Of a DNA stretch of 64,000 nucleotides, positions 1 through 7,801 are shown one piece after another; within the stretch, counting starts at the first letter, position 1; each line of letters begins with the position of its first letter. The notes under the pieces are model-generated. The model searched no databases and was not told the DNA's origin. It saw only the letters and a list, made by a program, of their open reading frames with translations. Location of the stretch: the NCBI GenBank assembly GCA_036490215.1, contig DASXEH010000054.1:9549-73548 (forward strand), read 5' to 3'. Position numbers and translations under genes: made by a program. This DNA is from JASHSH01 sp036490215. GTDB taxonomy: Bacteria; Pseudomonadota; Alphaproteobacteria; Rhodospirillales; Magnetospirillaceae.

Positions 1-1190
1 TAGCGGATGGCGATCAGCGCCGCGGCGAGACCGGCCGCCGCACCTAGGCCCAACGCCCAGCGCGGGCCGAAGCGATCGGCCACCCATCCGGCGATCGGCG
101 CGCCGATCGGCGTGCCGCCCAGCGCCACGGCGAGGCGGATCGCCATCACGCGGCCGCGCATCGCCGGCTCGGTTGCCAGCTGCATGAGGCTGTTGGTCGT
201 GTTGGTGAAGGTCAACGAGGCGATGCCGATGACGACCAGCGCTGCGCCGAACAGCGCGATATTCGGCATGGCACCGGCGAGCGCGCAGCCGAGTCCGAAG
301 ACGACAGCGCTGGCGAGCAGATAACCCATCTTGGGCCGCTCGCGACCTGCCGCCAGCACCGCGCCGATGATCGTGCCGATCGCCATGATCGAACTCAGCA
401 AACCGTAGGCGCGGACACCGGCGTGGAAGACGGTGACGCACATCGTCGAGATAAAGATCTGGAAGTTGAGTCCGAAGGTTCCGATCAGGAACAACATGAT
501 CACGATCGTCTGCAGATCGGGCCGTCCGAGCACATAGCGAAAGCCGCCGATCAAACTGCCCCGGCCGCGCTTGGCCCTGACGCTCGGATGCAGGTGTTTG
601 ACGCGCAAGAACATCAGCGACGTCAACACGGCGAGAAACGATAGCCCGTTCAGCACGAAGGCCCAGCCGGTTCCGAGACCGGCGATGCAGAGGCCGGCTG
701 CGGCGGGGCCGATCATGCGCGCTGCGTTGAACGAGGTCGAGTTGAGCGCGACGGCGTTGGCGAGCAGATCGTCGCCGACCAACTCGCCGACGAAGGTCTG
801 ACGCGCGGGCGAGTCGAAGGCGGTGGTGCAGCCGAACAGGAAGGCGAAGATATAGACGTGCCAGAGCTGGACCAGGCCGAGGACGGTGAGAACGCCTAGG
901 GCCAGCGCGAGGACGCCCATCGTCGCCTGGGTGAACAGCAGCAGCCTACGCCGGTCGAAGTGATCGGCTACGAAACCGGTCCAGGGCAGCAGCAGAATAT
1001 GCGGCCCGTATTGCAGCGCCATCACGATGCCGACCGCTGTGGCGTTGTTGTCGGTCAACGCGGTGAGCACCAGCCAGTTCTGGGCGGTGCGTTGCATCCA
1101 GGTGCCGATATTCGAGATCAGCGCGCCGACGGCCCAGATGCGGTAGTTGCCATTCCCGAGCGACGCGAATGTATCTGTAAGACGACTCAC
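1..1190 (-). CDS. MFS transporter, MFS_3/EntS-like (3' end beyond window)
   Basis: Reading leftward from a GTG at 1188-1190, about 396 codons stay open to the window edge and encode a major-facilitator protein of the inner membrane. The N-terminus reads SRLTDTFASLGNGNYRIW, followed by alternating hydrophobic helices. The loop FVADHFDRRR after the second helix matches the MFS motif A position, and the AGWVADRFGPRW loop near the window edge repeats it. The order resembles the MFS_3 group (enterobactin exporter EntS-like); the substrate cannot be told. A TGA lies 14 codons upstream of the GTG and no ATG falls between them, so the GTG start is the only reasonable one. It is divergent from the transporter gene at 1451. 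Confidence 0.85.
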   Translation of the reverse strand, partial: MSRLTDTFASLGNGNYRIWAVGALISNIGTWMQRTAQNWLVLTALTDNNATAVGIVMALQYGPHILLLPWTGFVADHFDRRRLLLFTQATMGVLALALGVLTVLGLVQLWHVYIFAFLFGCTTAFDSPARQTFVGELVGDDLLANAVALNSTSFNAARMIGPAAAGLCIAGLGTGWAFVLNGLSFLAVLTSLMFLRVKHLHPSVRAKRGRGSLIGGFRYVLGRPDLQTIVIMLFLIGTFGLNFQIFISTMCVTVFHAGVRAYGLLSSIMAIGTIIGAVLAAGRERPKMGYLLASAVVFGLGCALAGAMPNIALFGAALVVIGIASLTFTNTTNSLMQLATEPAMRGRVMAIRLAVALGGTPIGAPIAGWVADRFGPRWALGLGAAAGLAAALIAIR

Positions 1191-1450
1191 CGAAACCCCA
1201 TCACGCGCCGCATGCGCGGCGGCGCTTTCCGTCGATCACTTACCAGCCTTACCGCCAACGCACCTGCCTTTTTTATTTTGTTCTCTTTTTTTCCGATATT
1301 TGCCACCATTGGCGGCGGGGATTCTGGGAAAAAAGTGACGCAGGTTTTCACGAACGCGGCCTTGTCCATGGCGCTAGCCGTGCTACGGCAGGACCTTGGT
1401 GGCGTCGACGCATCGACGTTGTTGTCCCACGATATGGCGGCGCTGTTCCT

Positions 1451-3928
1451 ATGAACTTGGCGCTGGTTAATCCTGCGCGGCTGTTCAGCTTGGCGCCCGG
1501 CGAGAGCGTCAAGGTCATGCATTTCGCCGGACTCGGCTTTTTGATGCAGGCCGGCCTGGCCTTGGGCATCAATGCCGGCGATTCGCTGTTCCTCGCGCGG
1601 GTCGGTTCGGACGCATTGCCGAATATCTACATCCTGACGCCGATCATGATGTTGATTTACATCCCGGCCTTCTCGGCCTTGCTCGGCCGGTTCGGCATCG
1701 ATCGCGTCTTCAACGGCATCATGGCCGCGCTGGTGTCCTGCGGCATCGGCTTCTGGCTGGTTCTGTCCTATTACGGCGCTGCGCCGCCGATCCTGCTGTG
1801 CTACGCGGCCAAGCTTTACGCCGGGCTCTGGTATGTCGGCCTCTATACGCTGTTCTGGACCTATGTCGACGACTTCTTCGACCTGATCGACGCCAAGCGC
1901 TTTTTCGCATTGTTCGACGCCGGTTCGGCAACGGGGGCGATTCTTGCCGGCACGATCTGTACGCAATTGCCCGAGAACAGCGGCGTCCAGAAGCTCTATC
2001 TCCTCTGGGCCGTCTTCGCCGCCGCTGCCTGGTTGATGCTGGGCTTCATCCGGCGCCGGTGGTCCAAGTTCGTCGTCGCGGAGGATGACGGGGCGTCCAC
2101 CTCGAACGGCGTCACGGACGCCGTTTCCAGCATGTGGCGATCCCGCTACGCGATGGCGATTGCGATCGGCCTGTTTCTGGTCCTGGCGAGCGGCACGCTC
2201 TGCGACTACCAGACCATGGCCATCTTCTCGGCCGGTCTCAACGAGACCCAATTGTCGGCGCTGTTCGGCAGGCTGACGCTGGGCGTCAATGCCATGAACA
2301 TGGTCATCGGGCTGTTCCTGTTCAATCGACTGGTCAGCCGCTTCGGCGTCCGTAACGTGGCCCTGATCCAGGCGGTCGCCTTCGGTCTGGTCTTCGTGTG
2401 GCTGATCGGCCAGCCCGGCATGGCCGCGGCGACGGCAGGGTTCTTCGCCTTCCGCGGCCTGATGGTGTCGATCGACTTCAACAACCTCAACTTGCTGTTC
2501 GCCGGATTGCCCGCCGACCGGCGCGTCGAAATCCGCACCATCATCGAGGGTATGTGCGAGCCGAGCGCCTCAGCGGCAGCGGGTGTGTTCCTGTTGTTCG
2601 TCGCGCCGCATCTCGGCATGTCGCAACTGGCCTGCTTCGGTCTCGCGGTTTCCGTTCTCGCGCTGGCGGTGTTTCTGCTGGCGCGGCGCGACTATGTCGG
2701 CGCGATCGCCGCCAATCTGCGCAGCATCTGGTTCGACATGGCGCGCCGCCCGAGTTGGCAGCCTGTCGATGACATGCGCATCGAAGCCGATATCGTGGTG
2801 CCGATCCTGCTTTCGACGATCGATCCGACGCCGGCCGGGCGACGTCAGGCGGAGCGGATCATCGTTGAGGTTGGCGCCGGCGCGATCCCTCATTTGGTCG
2901 AGGCCGCCGCCAGTCAACAGTACAGTGTCAGGGCCCGTTCGATTGCGCTGCGTGCACTCGGCAAACTCGATCTGCCACGCCTGCAGAAAACGGTCGGGTC
3001 CTTGATGCAAGAGAGCGCGCTGCGCGCCTATGAAATGCTCGGCCGCGCCGGCGCGATCGAGGACGGCCACGCCGAGGATGCGGGCAGCTTTGTGCTCGAT
3101 CGCGTCTATCACGACTATCCGAGGCTGGTGCTCGAAGTCGTGCTGGAAGCGCTGACGATCGCCGGCCGCTTGCCGCCCTACGAGACGATCGTCGTGGCGC
3201 TTGGCAGCGGCCGTTCGAAGGAACGCGCATTTGCGCTGGAAACCATCGAGCAGGGGGCCGGTCGGAAATTGCACAGGCTTTTGGCTCCTTGGCTGGGAGG
3301 CTATTCGCTCACGGCGCAATTGGCCCATGGCCGGCGCTATGGACGCATTCCGGAAATGACGCCGGCCGAGGCGCTGCAGGCGGCCGCGCGCTCCGCCTTT
3401 CCGCTCGAGGCCGCAGCTGCCGTGCAGGCGTTGTGGACCGCGGGGACGCGGGCCGACTTGAATGAGAACGATCCGCGCCCGTTGGTTCAACAGACTCTGC
3501 GCGTGCTGATAAGGCGGGACGCAGGCACCAGCGACGAGGCCACGCCCGTCGAGAACGTAGCGGCGCTGGTTGCCTGTCCGGCTTTCGATCCGTTCGATTT
3601 TACACAGCTCGAATGGCTTGCCCCGACGCTCAAGACCGAGCAGCCGGCCGGGGGCGCTGTCCTTGCCGAGGTCGGGGCGGCGCTTGAGCGGATCTACCTC
3701 GTGCTCGCCGGTACACTGATTGTGCGCGCTGGTTCGGCCGAGACGGTGCTGACCAAGGGCGCGGTTGCCGGCGAGGCGGGGTTGCTGGGCGTCCATCGCA
3801 GCGATGCGACCTTGATCGCAGGCAGCGGCTTGCGTGTGCTGGTGGTCGAGCGTCACCGGGTCATGGCCTGCGCGGAAGCCTTCCCGGTGCTCGGGTTGGA
3901 ACTGCTGCGCAGGCGGGTGGCGCGATGA
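1451..3928 (+). CDS. Nucleotide-translocase-like membrane protein fused to HEAT repeats and a cNBD-like domain
   Basis: This 825-residue protein has three parts. Residues 1 to about 410 form roughly twelve hydrophobic helices resembling MFS and the bacterial/plastid ATP/ADP translocase (NTT, Npt1/Npt2) group. Residues about 440-640 are helical repeats of HEAT type (RRQAERIIVEVGAGAIPHLV, then RARSIALRALGKLDLPRL). Residues about 690-820 form a cyclic-nucleotide-binding-like beta roll with a phosphate-cassette-like stretch, GEAGLLGVHRSDATL. NTT proteins with this tail are known from free-living bacteria, but their substrates are largely unknown. The stop codon overlaps the next ATG by four bases (ATGA), so this is the first gene of a three-gene operon ending at 6034. 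The direction of transport and the cargo are open. Confidence 0.75.
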   Translation: MNLALVNPARLFSLAPGESVKVMHFAGLGFLMQAGLALGINAGDSLFLARVGSDALPNIYILTPIMMLIYIPAFSALLGRFGIDRVFNGIMAALVSCGIGFWLVLSYYGAAPPILLCYAAKLYAGLWYVGLYTLFWTYVDDFFDLIDAKRFFALFDAGSATGAILAGTICTQLPENSGVQKLYLLWAVFAAAAWLMLGFIRRRWSKFVVAEDDGASTSNGVTDAVSSMWRSRYAMAIAIGLFLVLASGTLCDYQTMAIFSAGLNETQLSALFGRLTLGVNAMNMVIGLFLFNRLVSRFGVRNVALIQAVAFGLVFVWLIGQPGMAAATAGFFAFRGLMVSIDFNNLNLLFAGLPADRRVEIRTIIEGMCEPSASAAAGVFLLFVAPHLGMSQLACFGLAVSVLALAVFLLARRDYVGAIAANLRSIWFDMARRPSWQPVDDMRIEADIVVPILLSTIDPTPAGRRQAERIIVEVGAGAIPHLVEAAASQQYSVRARSIALRALGKLDLPRLQKTVGSLMQESALRAYEMLGRAGAIEDGHAEDAGSFVLDRVYHDYPRLVLEVVLEALTIAGRLPPYETIVVALGSGRSKERAFALETIEQGAGRKLHRLLAPWLGGYSLTAQLAHGRRYGRIPEMTPAEALQAAARSAFPLEAAAAVQALWTAGTRADLNENDPRPLVQQTLRVLIRRDAGTSDEATPVENVAALVACPAFDPFDFTQLEWLAPTLKTEQPAGGAVLAEVGAALERIYLVLAGTLIVRAGSAETVLTKGAVAGEAGLLGVHRSDATLIAGSGLRVLVVERHRVMACAEAFPVLGLELLRRRVAR

Positions 3929-4317
3929 CGGCGCCTCTGTCCTCGTCCGAACGCGAGCAGCGCGTTGCGGCGCTGCGCGCTATCGCTCCATTCGATCGGC
4001 TGGCCGATCTGGAGCTTGCGCTCCTTGTCGAAGTCGCGGCCCATCGCCGGTACGCGCCGGGTGCTGTCGTCCATCATGGCGAGGGTGGGGCGCCCAAGCT
4101 GATCATGACGATCGCGGGTGCAACCCGTGCGGCGTCGGGGAGCAATCACCCTGTTGCAGGATTGCCCTCGATGTTCGATCCTTATGCCGTCGAACGTCTG
4201 GTCGCTGACGACACGGTCGGCGCGGAGACTTTATCGCTGGATCGCCAAACGTTTTTCACCGTCGCACGCGAGTGTCCTGCCCTGATCCGGGGCTTTCTGG
4301 AGGGTGAGGGCATATGA
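3925..4317 (+). CDS. Small degenerate cyclic-nucleotide-binding-like protein
   Basis: This 130-residue protein begins at an ATG that overlaps the stop of the transporter gene. Its layout (REQRVAALRAIAPFDRLADL, then a run of beta-strand-like segments, then TFFTVARECPALIRGFLEG) resembles a Crp/cNBD module. The GE...RSA-type phosphate-binding cassette is not recognisable, so it may not bind cyclic nucleotides. It looks like a diverged copy of the cNBD at the C-terminus of the upstream protein. Translational coupling on both sides suggests it is made in step with its neighbours. A regulatory partner role is an inference. A different small beta-roll fold cannot be excluded. Confidence 0.55.
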   Translation: MTAPLSSSEREQRVAALRAIAPFDRLADLELALLVEVAAHRRYAPGAVVHHGEGGAPKLIMTIAGATRAASGSNHPVAGLPSMFDPYAVERLVADDTVGAETLSLDRQTFFTVARECPALIRGFLEGEGI

Positions 4318-4332
4318 GGCTGCGATGGCCGT

Positions 4333-4339
4333 AAGGAGG
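4333..4339 (+). promoter_or_regulatory. Ribosome binding site choosing the GTG start of the SET-decarboxylase
   Basis: AAGGAGG at 4333-4339 is a near-perfect anti-Shine-Dalgarno match. It lies six bases before GTG 4346 and directly abuts ATG 4340, which is too close to serve that codon. This favours GTG 4346 over the upstream in-frame GTG 4304 and ATGs 4325 and 4340. Confidence 0.6.
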
Positions 4340-4345
4340 ATGGAT

Positions 4346-6034
4346 GTGAAACCTGCCGCACGGCCCGCCGATAGCCCCGCCACTGGTGGCGAAACGACGG
4401 AAGTCGGCTGGATCGATGAGCATCGGGAACGCGGCGTCCGCGCGCTGGTGCCCTTCGCCGCCGGGGACGCCATTCACCGCTTCACGGGGGAGACCGTCAG
4501 CGAGATCGGGCAGCACACATTGCAGATCAGCGAGACGCAGCATATCAGCGGCACCAGCATCATCGGCTATCTGTCACATGGCTGCGCGCCGAATTGCCGG
4601 CTCGACATGGCCCGGTTCGAACTGGTGGCGACGCGCGACATCGCCGCGGGTGAGGTGCTGACGATCGATTACGCGCTGACGGAAGACAAACTCTTTCGTC
4701 AATTCGCCTGCCACTGCGGCGATGTCGATTGCCGCCGCTGGATTATCGGCCGCGCCGAGCCGATCAGTGCCGAGGGACAAGCCTATCTCCAGCGGCTGGC
4801 CGCCGATCCGTCCTCTCCCGCGATGACCGATGGATTCTGGTGGCGGCGCGACGATCTCGGCTATGCCGATGGGCGGTTGCACTTCGCTGGTCACGACGTC
4901 GCGGCCTTGGCAGAGACCGTCGAAGGGCCTCTGTTCCTCTACAGCGCTGCACGCGTCGCCGCCAATATCGCCCGGGTGCGCGCGGCGATGGCGTCGACGG
5001 GCATGCCACATCGGCTCTACTATGCGATGAAGGCCAATCGCTGCGGTCCGCTGCTGCGGGCGCTGGCGCGTGACGGGCATTGCGGCGTCGATATCTGTTC
5101 GCCGAACGAACTGCGCTTGGCATTGGACAGCGGCTTCGCGCCGGCCCAGATCAGCTTCACCGGAACAGGCGTTGCCAATCGCGATCTCGATCGATTGCTG
5201 GCGCAGCCCGAACTGACCATCAATTGCGATTCGATCGGCATGATTCGCCGGATCGGCGAACGGCAGCCGGGTCGCGCGATCGGGATCCGCATCAACGCCG
5301 GAATCGGCACCGGCTACGGCGACGCCGTGCGCCTGTCCTATGCCGGCGAGACCACGACGAAGTTCGGCATCTACCGGGAGCAATGGGCGGAAGCGCTCGC
5401 CATGGCGCGGCGCCATAGGTTGCCGGTCACCAGCCTGCATTTCCATGTCGGCTGCGGCTATCTCGACGGCCAGCTTGACCGTTGGTCGGAGGCGGTCGGC
5501 GCGAGCCTCGATTTCCTCAAGGATCTGCCCGAGGTCATCACCGTCAATATCGGCGGCGGGCTTGGCGTGCCGCACCGGGCGCGCGACGCGGCGCTGGATC
5601 TCGCGCACTGGGCCGGCATCCTCGCTGGTCATTTTAAAGGACGCGGCGTCACCATCGCGGCCGAGCCCGGCGACTATCTCGTCAAGGACGCCGGCATGCT
5701 GGTTTTGAGCGTCGTCGATATCGAACGCAAACGCGACACCGTCTTCGTCAGCGTCGATGGCGGCTTCAACTTGGCGCCGGAGCCGGCCTATTACGATCTG
5801 CCCTGCGAGCCGGTGGCCTGCGTGCCCCGGTCGATGACGCCGCGGTCTTGGCGTAAAGTCAGCATCGCGGGCAACATCAACGAGGCGCTCGATCTCTGGG
5901 CGGTTGATCATCCGATGCCGGACCTCCGCGAAGGCGATCGCATCGCCTTCCTCAATGCCGGCGGCTATGGCGCGGCGATGAGCTCCAACCATTGCATGCG
6001 TGGCGCGTTCACCGAAAAACTGCTCGACGGATGA
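4346..6034 (+). CDS. SET-domain / fold-III PLP decarboxylase fusion protein
   Basis: This 562-residue protein joins two enzymes. Residues about 20-135 form a SET lysine-methyltransferase-type domain: LSHGCAPNC matches the NHSCxPN motif, GEVLTIDYAL matches GEELTxDY, and a post-SET zinc cluster CHCGDVDC follows. Residues about 180-562 are an alanine-racemase-fold, LysA/ornithine-decarboxylase-type enzyme. It has the PLP lysine in YAMKAN (K229), HFHVGCG (365-371), NIGGGLG, and an AEPGDY loop where the family normally has EPGR (D443). The usual catalytic Cys loop (GPxCESxD) reads AGNINEALD, with N512 at the Cys position. The methylation target and the amino-acid substrate are unknown. It is the last gene of the operon with the NTT-like transporter and converges on the gene at 6045. 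Self-methylation, or methylation of a peptide or amino acid, is speculation. Confidence 0.8.
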   Translation: MKPAARPADSPATGGETTEVGWIDEHRERGVRALVPFAAGDAIHRFTGETVSEIGQHTLQISETQHISGTSIIGYLSHGCAPNCRLDMARFELVATRDIAAGEVLTIDYALTEDKLFRQFACHCGDVDCRRWIIGRAEPISAEGQAYLQRLAADPSSPAMTDGFWWRRDDLGYADGRLHFAGHDVAALAETVEGPLFLYSAARVAANIARVRAAMASTGMPHRLYYAMKANRCGPLLRALARDGHCGVDICSPNELRLALDSGFAPAQISFTGTGVANRDLDRLLAQPELTINCDSIGMIRRIGERQPGRAIGIRINAGIGTGYGDAVRLSYAGETTTKFGIYREQWAEALAMARRHRLPVTSLHFHVGCGYLDGQLDRWSEAVGASLDFLKDLPEVITVNIGGGLGVPHRARDAALDLAHWAGILAGHFKGRGVTIAAEPGDYLVKDAGMLVLSVVDIERKRDTVFVSVDGGFNLAPEPAYYDLPCEPVACVPRSMTPRSWRKVSIAGNINEALDLWAVDHPMPDLREGDRIAFLNAGGYGAAMSSNHCMRGAFTEKLLDG

Positions 6035-6044
6035 TGCGTCCGGC

Positions 6045-7028
6045 CTATGCTGCAGCCTTCTTCCGTCGGCCTTCGATCGCCTGCCAGGCGATCAGGCCGG
6101 GAACACCATAGAGAAGCTCGCGTCCGCGCTTGAGCACCGAAAGGGCGAGCGCGACTTCGGGCGGCAGGCCGAGCAACCCGCCGATCACCACATAGGCGGC
6201 TTCCTGCACGCCCAGGCCCGCAGGCACGATGATCGCGGCGCTGCGCAGCGCCATGATGAAGGCTTCCATCGCCACGACATCGACCAGCGCCAGTGGGTGG
6301 CCGAGCAGCATCAGCGCGAGTGCGGCTTCGCCGGTCGCGATCAACCAGGCACCGAGATGCAATGCGGTACCGATAGCGATCCGCGGCCGATTGGCATAGA
6401 GCGCGTGAATGATGGCGAGCGTTCCTTGCTCTTCTTCGGGTGCCGTCCAGGTCTTGGGCATCATCCGCGCCGGCAAGGTCTCGATGAAGCGTACGAGGGG
6501 TGAGCGCTGGACCAGCAACAGGGCGATCAACAATGGCGCACTGATCCCGAGCCCGATCAGTGCCCAATGGCCGACCGCGCCGGCCGGGCGATAGGTGAGC
6601 CACAGCGCGATGCCGATCATCGTGAAGACGAATTGGCCCAGCGCCTCGCAGGTGAGATCGACCACGGTCAGCGCCGCGGCTTTGGTTGCGGCAACGCCTT
6701 GGCGCATCAAAGCCCGTCCGGCCGCCACTTCGCCCGACAGGGGAATGAAGCCGGTCAGCTCGCCGACAGCCTCATGCACCCAGCGCGTGACGAGGAAGGG
6801 CCAAAGTCCGGTTGTCCGGTTGTCTGGCGACAGCGACCATTCAGCCATGGCGCAGACGAAGAGGGCGGTCAGATGCCAGGCGCAGACGGCGGCCAGGGCC
6901 GCCCATCCGCCCGTGTCCAACGCCCGGGCGACATCGCCGACACCGCCGCGGTAGATCCAGGCCGCGGCCAGCAATCCGGCCAGAACCGCGAAACGCAGCG
7001 TAAGTCCAGCCGCTCGGCCAATTTTCAT
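6045..7028 (-). CDS. Flippase-like membrane protein (UPF0104/LPG-synthase TM family, HpnL-like)
   Basis: This 327-residue integral membrane protein has about eight hydrophobic segments. It carries features of the lysylphosphatidylglycerol-synthase transmembrane / flippase-like family: the loop VHEAVGELTGFIPLSGEV, a late AAIIVPAGLGVQEAAYVVIGG segment, and a C-terminal basic tail EGRRKKAAA. Members include HpnL, linked to hopanoid-modified envelope lipids in alphaproteobacteria; that assignment is plausible but not proven here. It converges on the SET-decarboxylase gene with only 10 bases between stops, so it is probably not part of that operon. A short purine-rich stretch, GGACTGGAT, lies just before the ATG. 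Confidence 0.7.
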   Translation of the reverse strand: MKIGRAAGLTLRFAVLAGLLAAAWIYRGGVGDVARALDTGGWAALAAVCAWHLTALFVCAMAEWSLSPDNRTTGLWPFLVTRWVHEAVGELTGFIPLSGEVAAGRALMRQGVAATKAAALTVVDLTCEALGQFVFTMIGIALWLTYRPAGAVGHWALIGLGISAPLLIALLLVQRSPLVRFIETLPARMMPKTWTAPEEEQGTLAIIHALYANRPRIAIGTALHLGAWLIATGEAALALMLLGHPLALVDVVAMEAFIMALRSAAIIVPAGLGVQEAAYVVIGGLLGLPPEVALALSVLKRGRELLYGVPGLIAWQAIEGRRKKAAA

Positions 7029-7344
7029 ATCCAGTCCGCCATGCCGTCGTCATTCTTCGCAAGGGTCGGCAATCTGCCCAAAGCGCCCCAATGAGACAAG
7101 CGGCCCAGACAAGCTTGGGTGAGGTCTGGAACGGCGCATGTAATGTGCATAAGCTGTGTGTATCCCACTAAAAACTGACAGTTTGGTCAGAAAATGGGGT
7201 GACGGCGCGGCTTCATCCGCGCCATTATGTATACAAGATCGCGCCCTTTGCGGCGGTTGATCCACTAATAGGCACCTGAATTAAGCCAAAGGCGCACCGC
7301 GAATTTCGCTAAGGTCGCGCCACCAGATCGATGGGAAGTCATAT
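7029..7344. other. Divergent intergenic region with an imperfect palindrome
   Basis: No convincing gene is present in these 316 bases. They separate the flippase-like gene from the cNBD gene and should hold both promoters. At 7175-7190 an imperfect palindrome CTGACAGTTTGGTCAG (outer arms CTGAC/GTCAG exact) sits in AT-richer sequence and could be a repressor site. No -35/-10 pair stands out clearly. Confidence 0.4.
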
Positions 7345-7722
7345 ATGTCCGGTCACGAGATTCTCGATCGTCGCGTCTTTCCCCCGGGCGAAGTCCTGTT
7401 CAAGGAAGGCGAGACCGGCCGGCGTTGCGCCTATTTGGTCGAGAGCGGCAAGGTCGAGATCAGCAAAACCGTGCCGGGCGGCGAGATGAAAGTGCTCGGC
7501 CATGTCAGCGCCGGCGGTATTTTCGGCGAGATGGCGCTGGTCGATAACAAGCCGCGCAGCGCTCAAGCCAAGACGGTTGAGCCGACCACAGTGATCATCG
7601 TCACAGAAACGGTGCTTGAGCAAAAATTGCGTAAGACCGATCCGTTCGTGCGCGGGCTATTGAATATTTTTGTGCGTACTATCCGCGACTTGAACGAGAA
7701 GATGGTGCGCCAGAGCGGCTGA
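7345..7722 (+). CDS. Stand-alone cyclic-nucleotide-binding domain protein
   Basis: This 125-residue protein is a single Crp-type cNBD with no DNA-binding helix-turn-helix. The fold landmarks are FPPGEVLFKEGETGRRCAYL in the first strands and the phosphate-binding cassette FGEMALVDNKPRSAQA, with the conserved Glu and Arg in place. A C-helix follows (LLNIFVRTIRDLNEKM). It may therefore bind cAMP or cGMP and act through a protein partner. The 569-residue gene follows 79 bases downstream in the same direction and is the obvious candidate partner. That link is inferred only from position. Confidence 0.85.
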   Translation: MSGHEILDRRVFPPGEVLFKEGETGRRCAYLVESGKVEISKTVPGGEMKVLGHVSAGGIFGEMALVDNKPRSAQAKTVEPTTVIIVTETVLEQKLRKTDPFVRGLLNIFVRTIRDLNEKMVRQSG

Positions 7723-7801
7723 GCGGCGGCACTTGGGGAAGTCTCGCGCTTAAGCACTTTTCTCTATATACTGCTGGGAGAGTTTTGGGGGTCAGAAGAT
7801 C

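Noticed and set aside
1187..2251. Long minus-strand open frame of 354 codons under the NTT-like gene
   Set aside because: It lies antisense to a protein with clear membrane helices, and its translation is Arg/Gly/Asp-rich without any family feature. Such frames are common in GC-rich genomes.
7050..7265. Small minus-strand gene upstream of the flippase-like gene
   Set aside because: 71 codons overlapping the likely promoter region, with no ribosome site and no coding-like composition.
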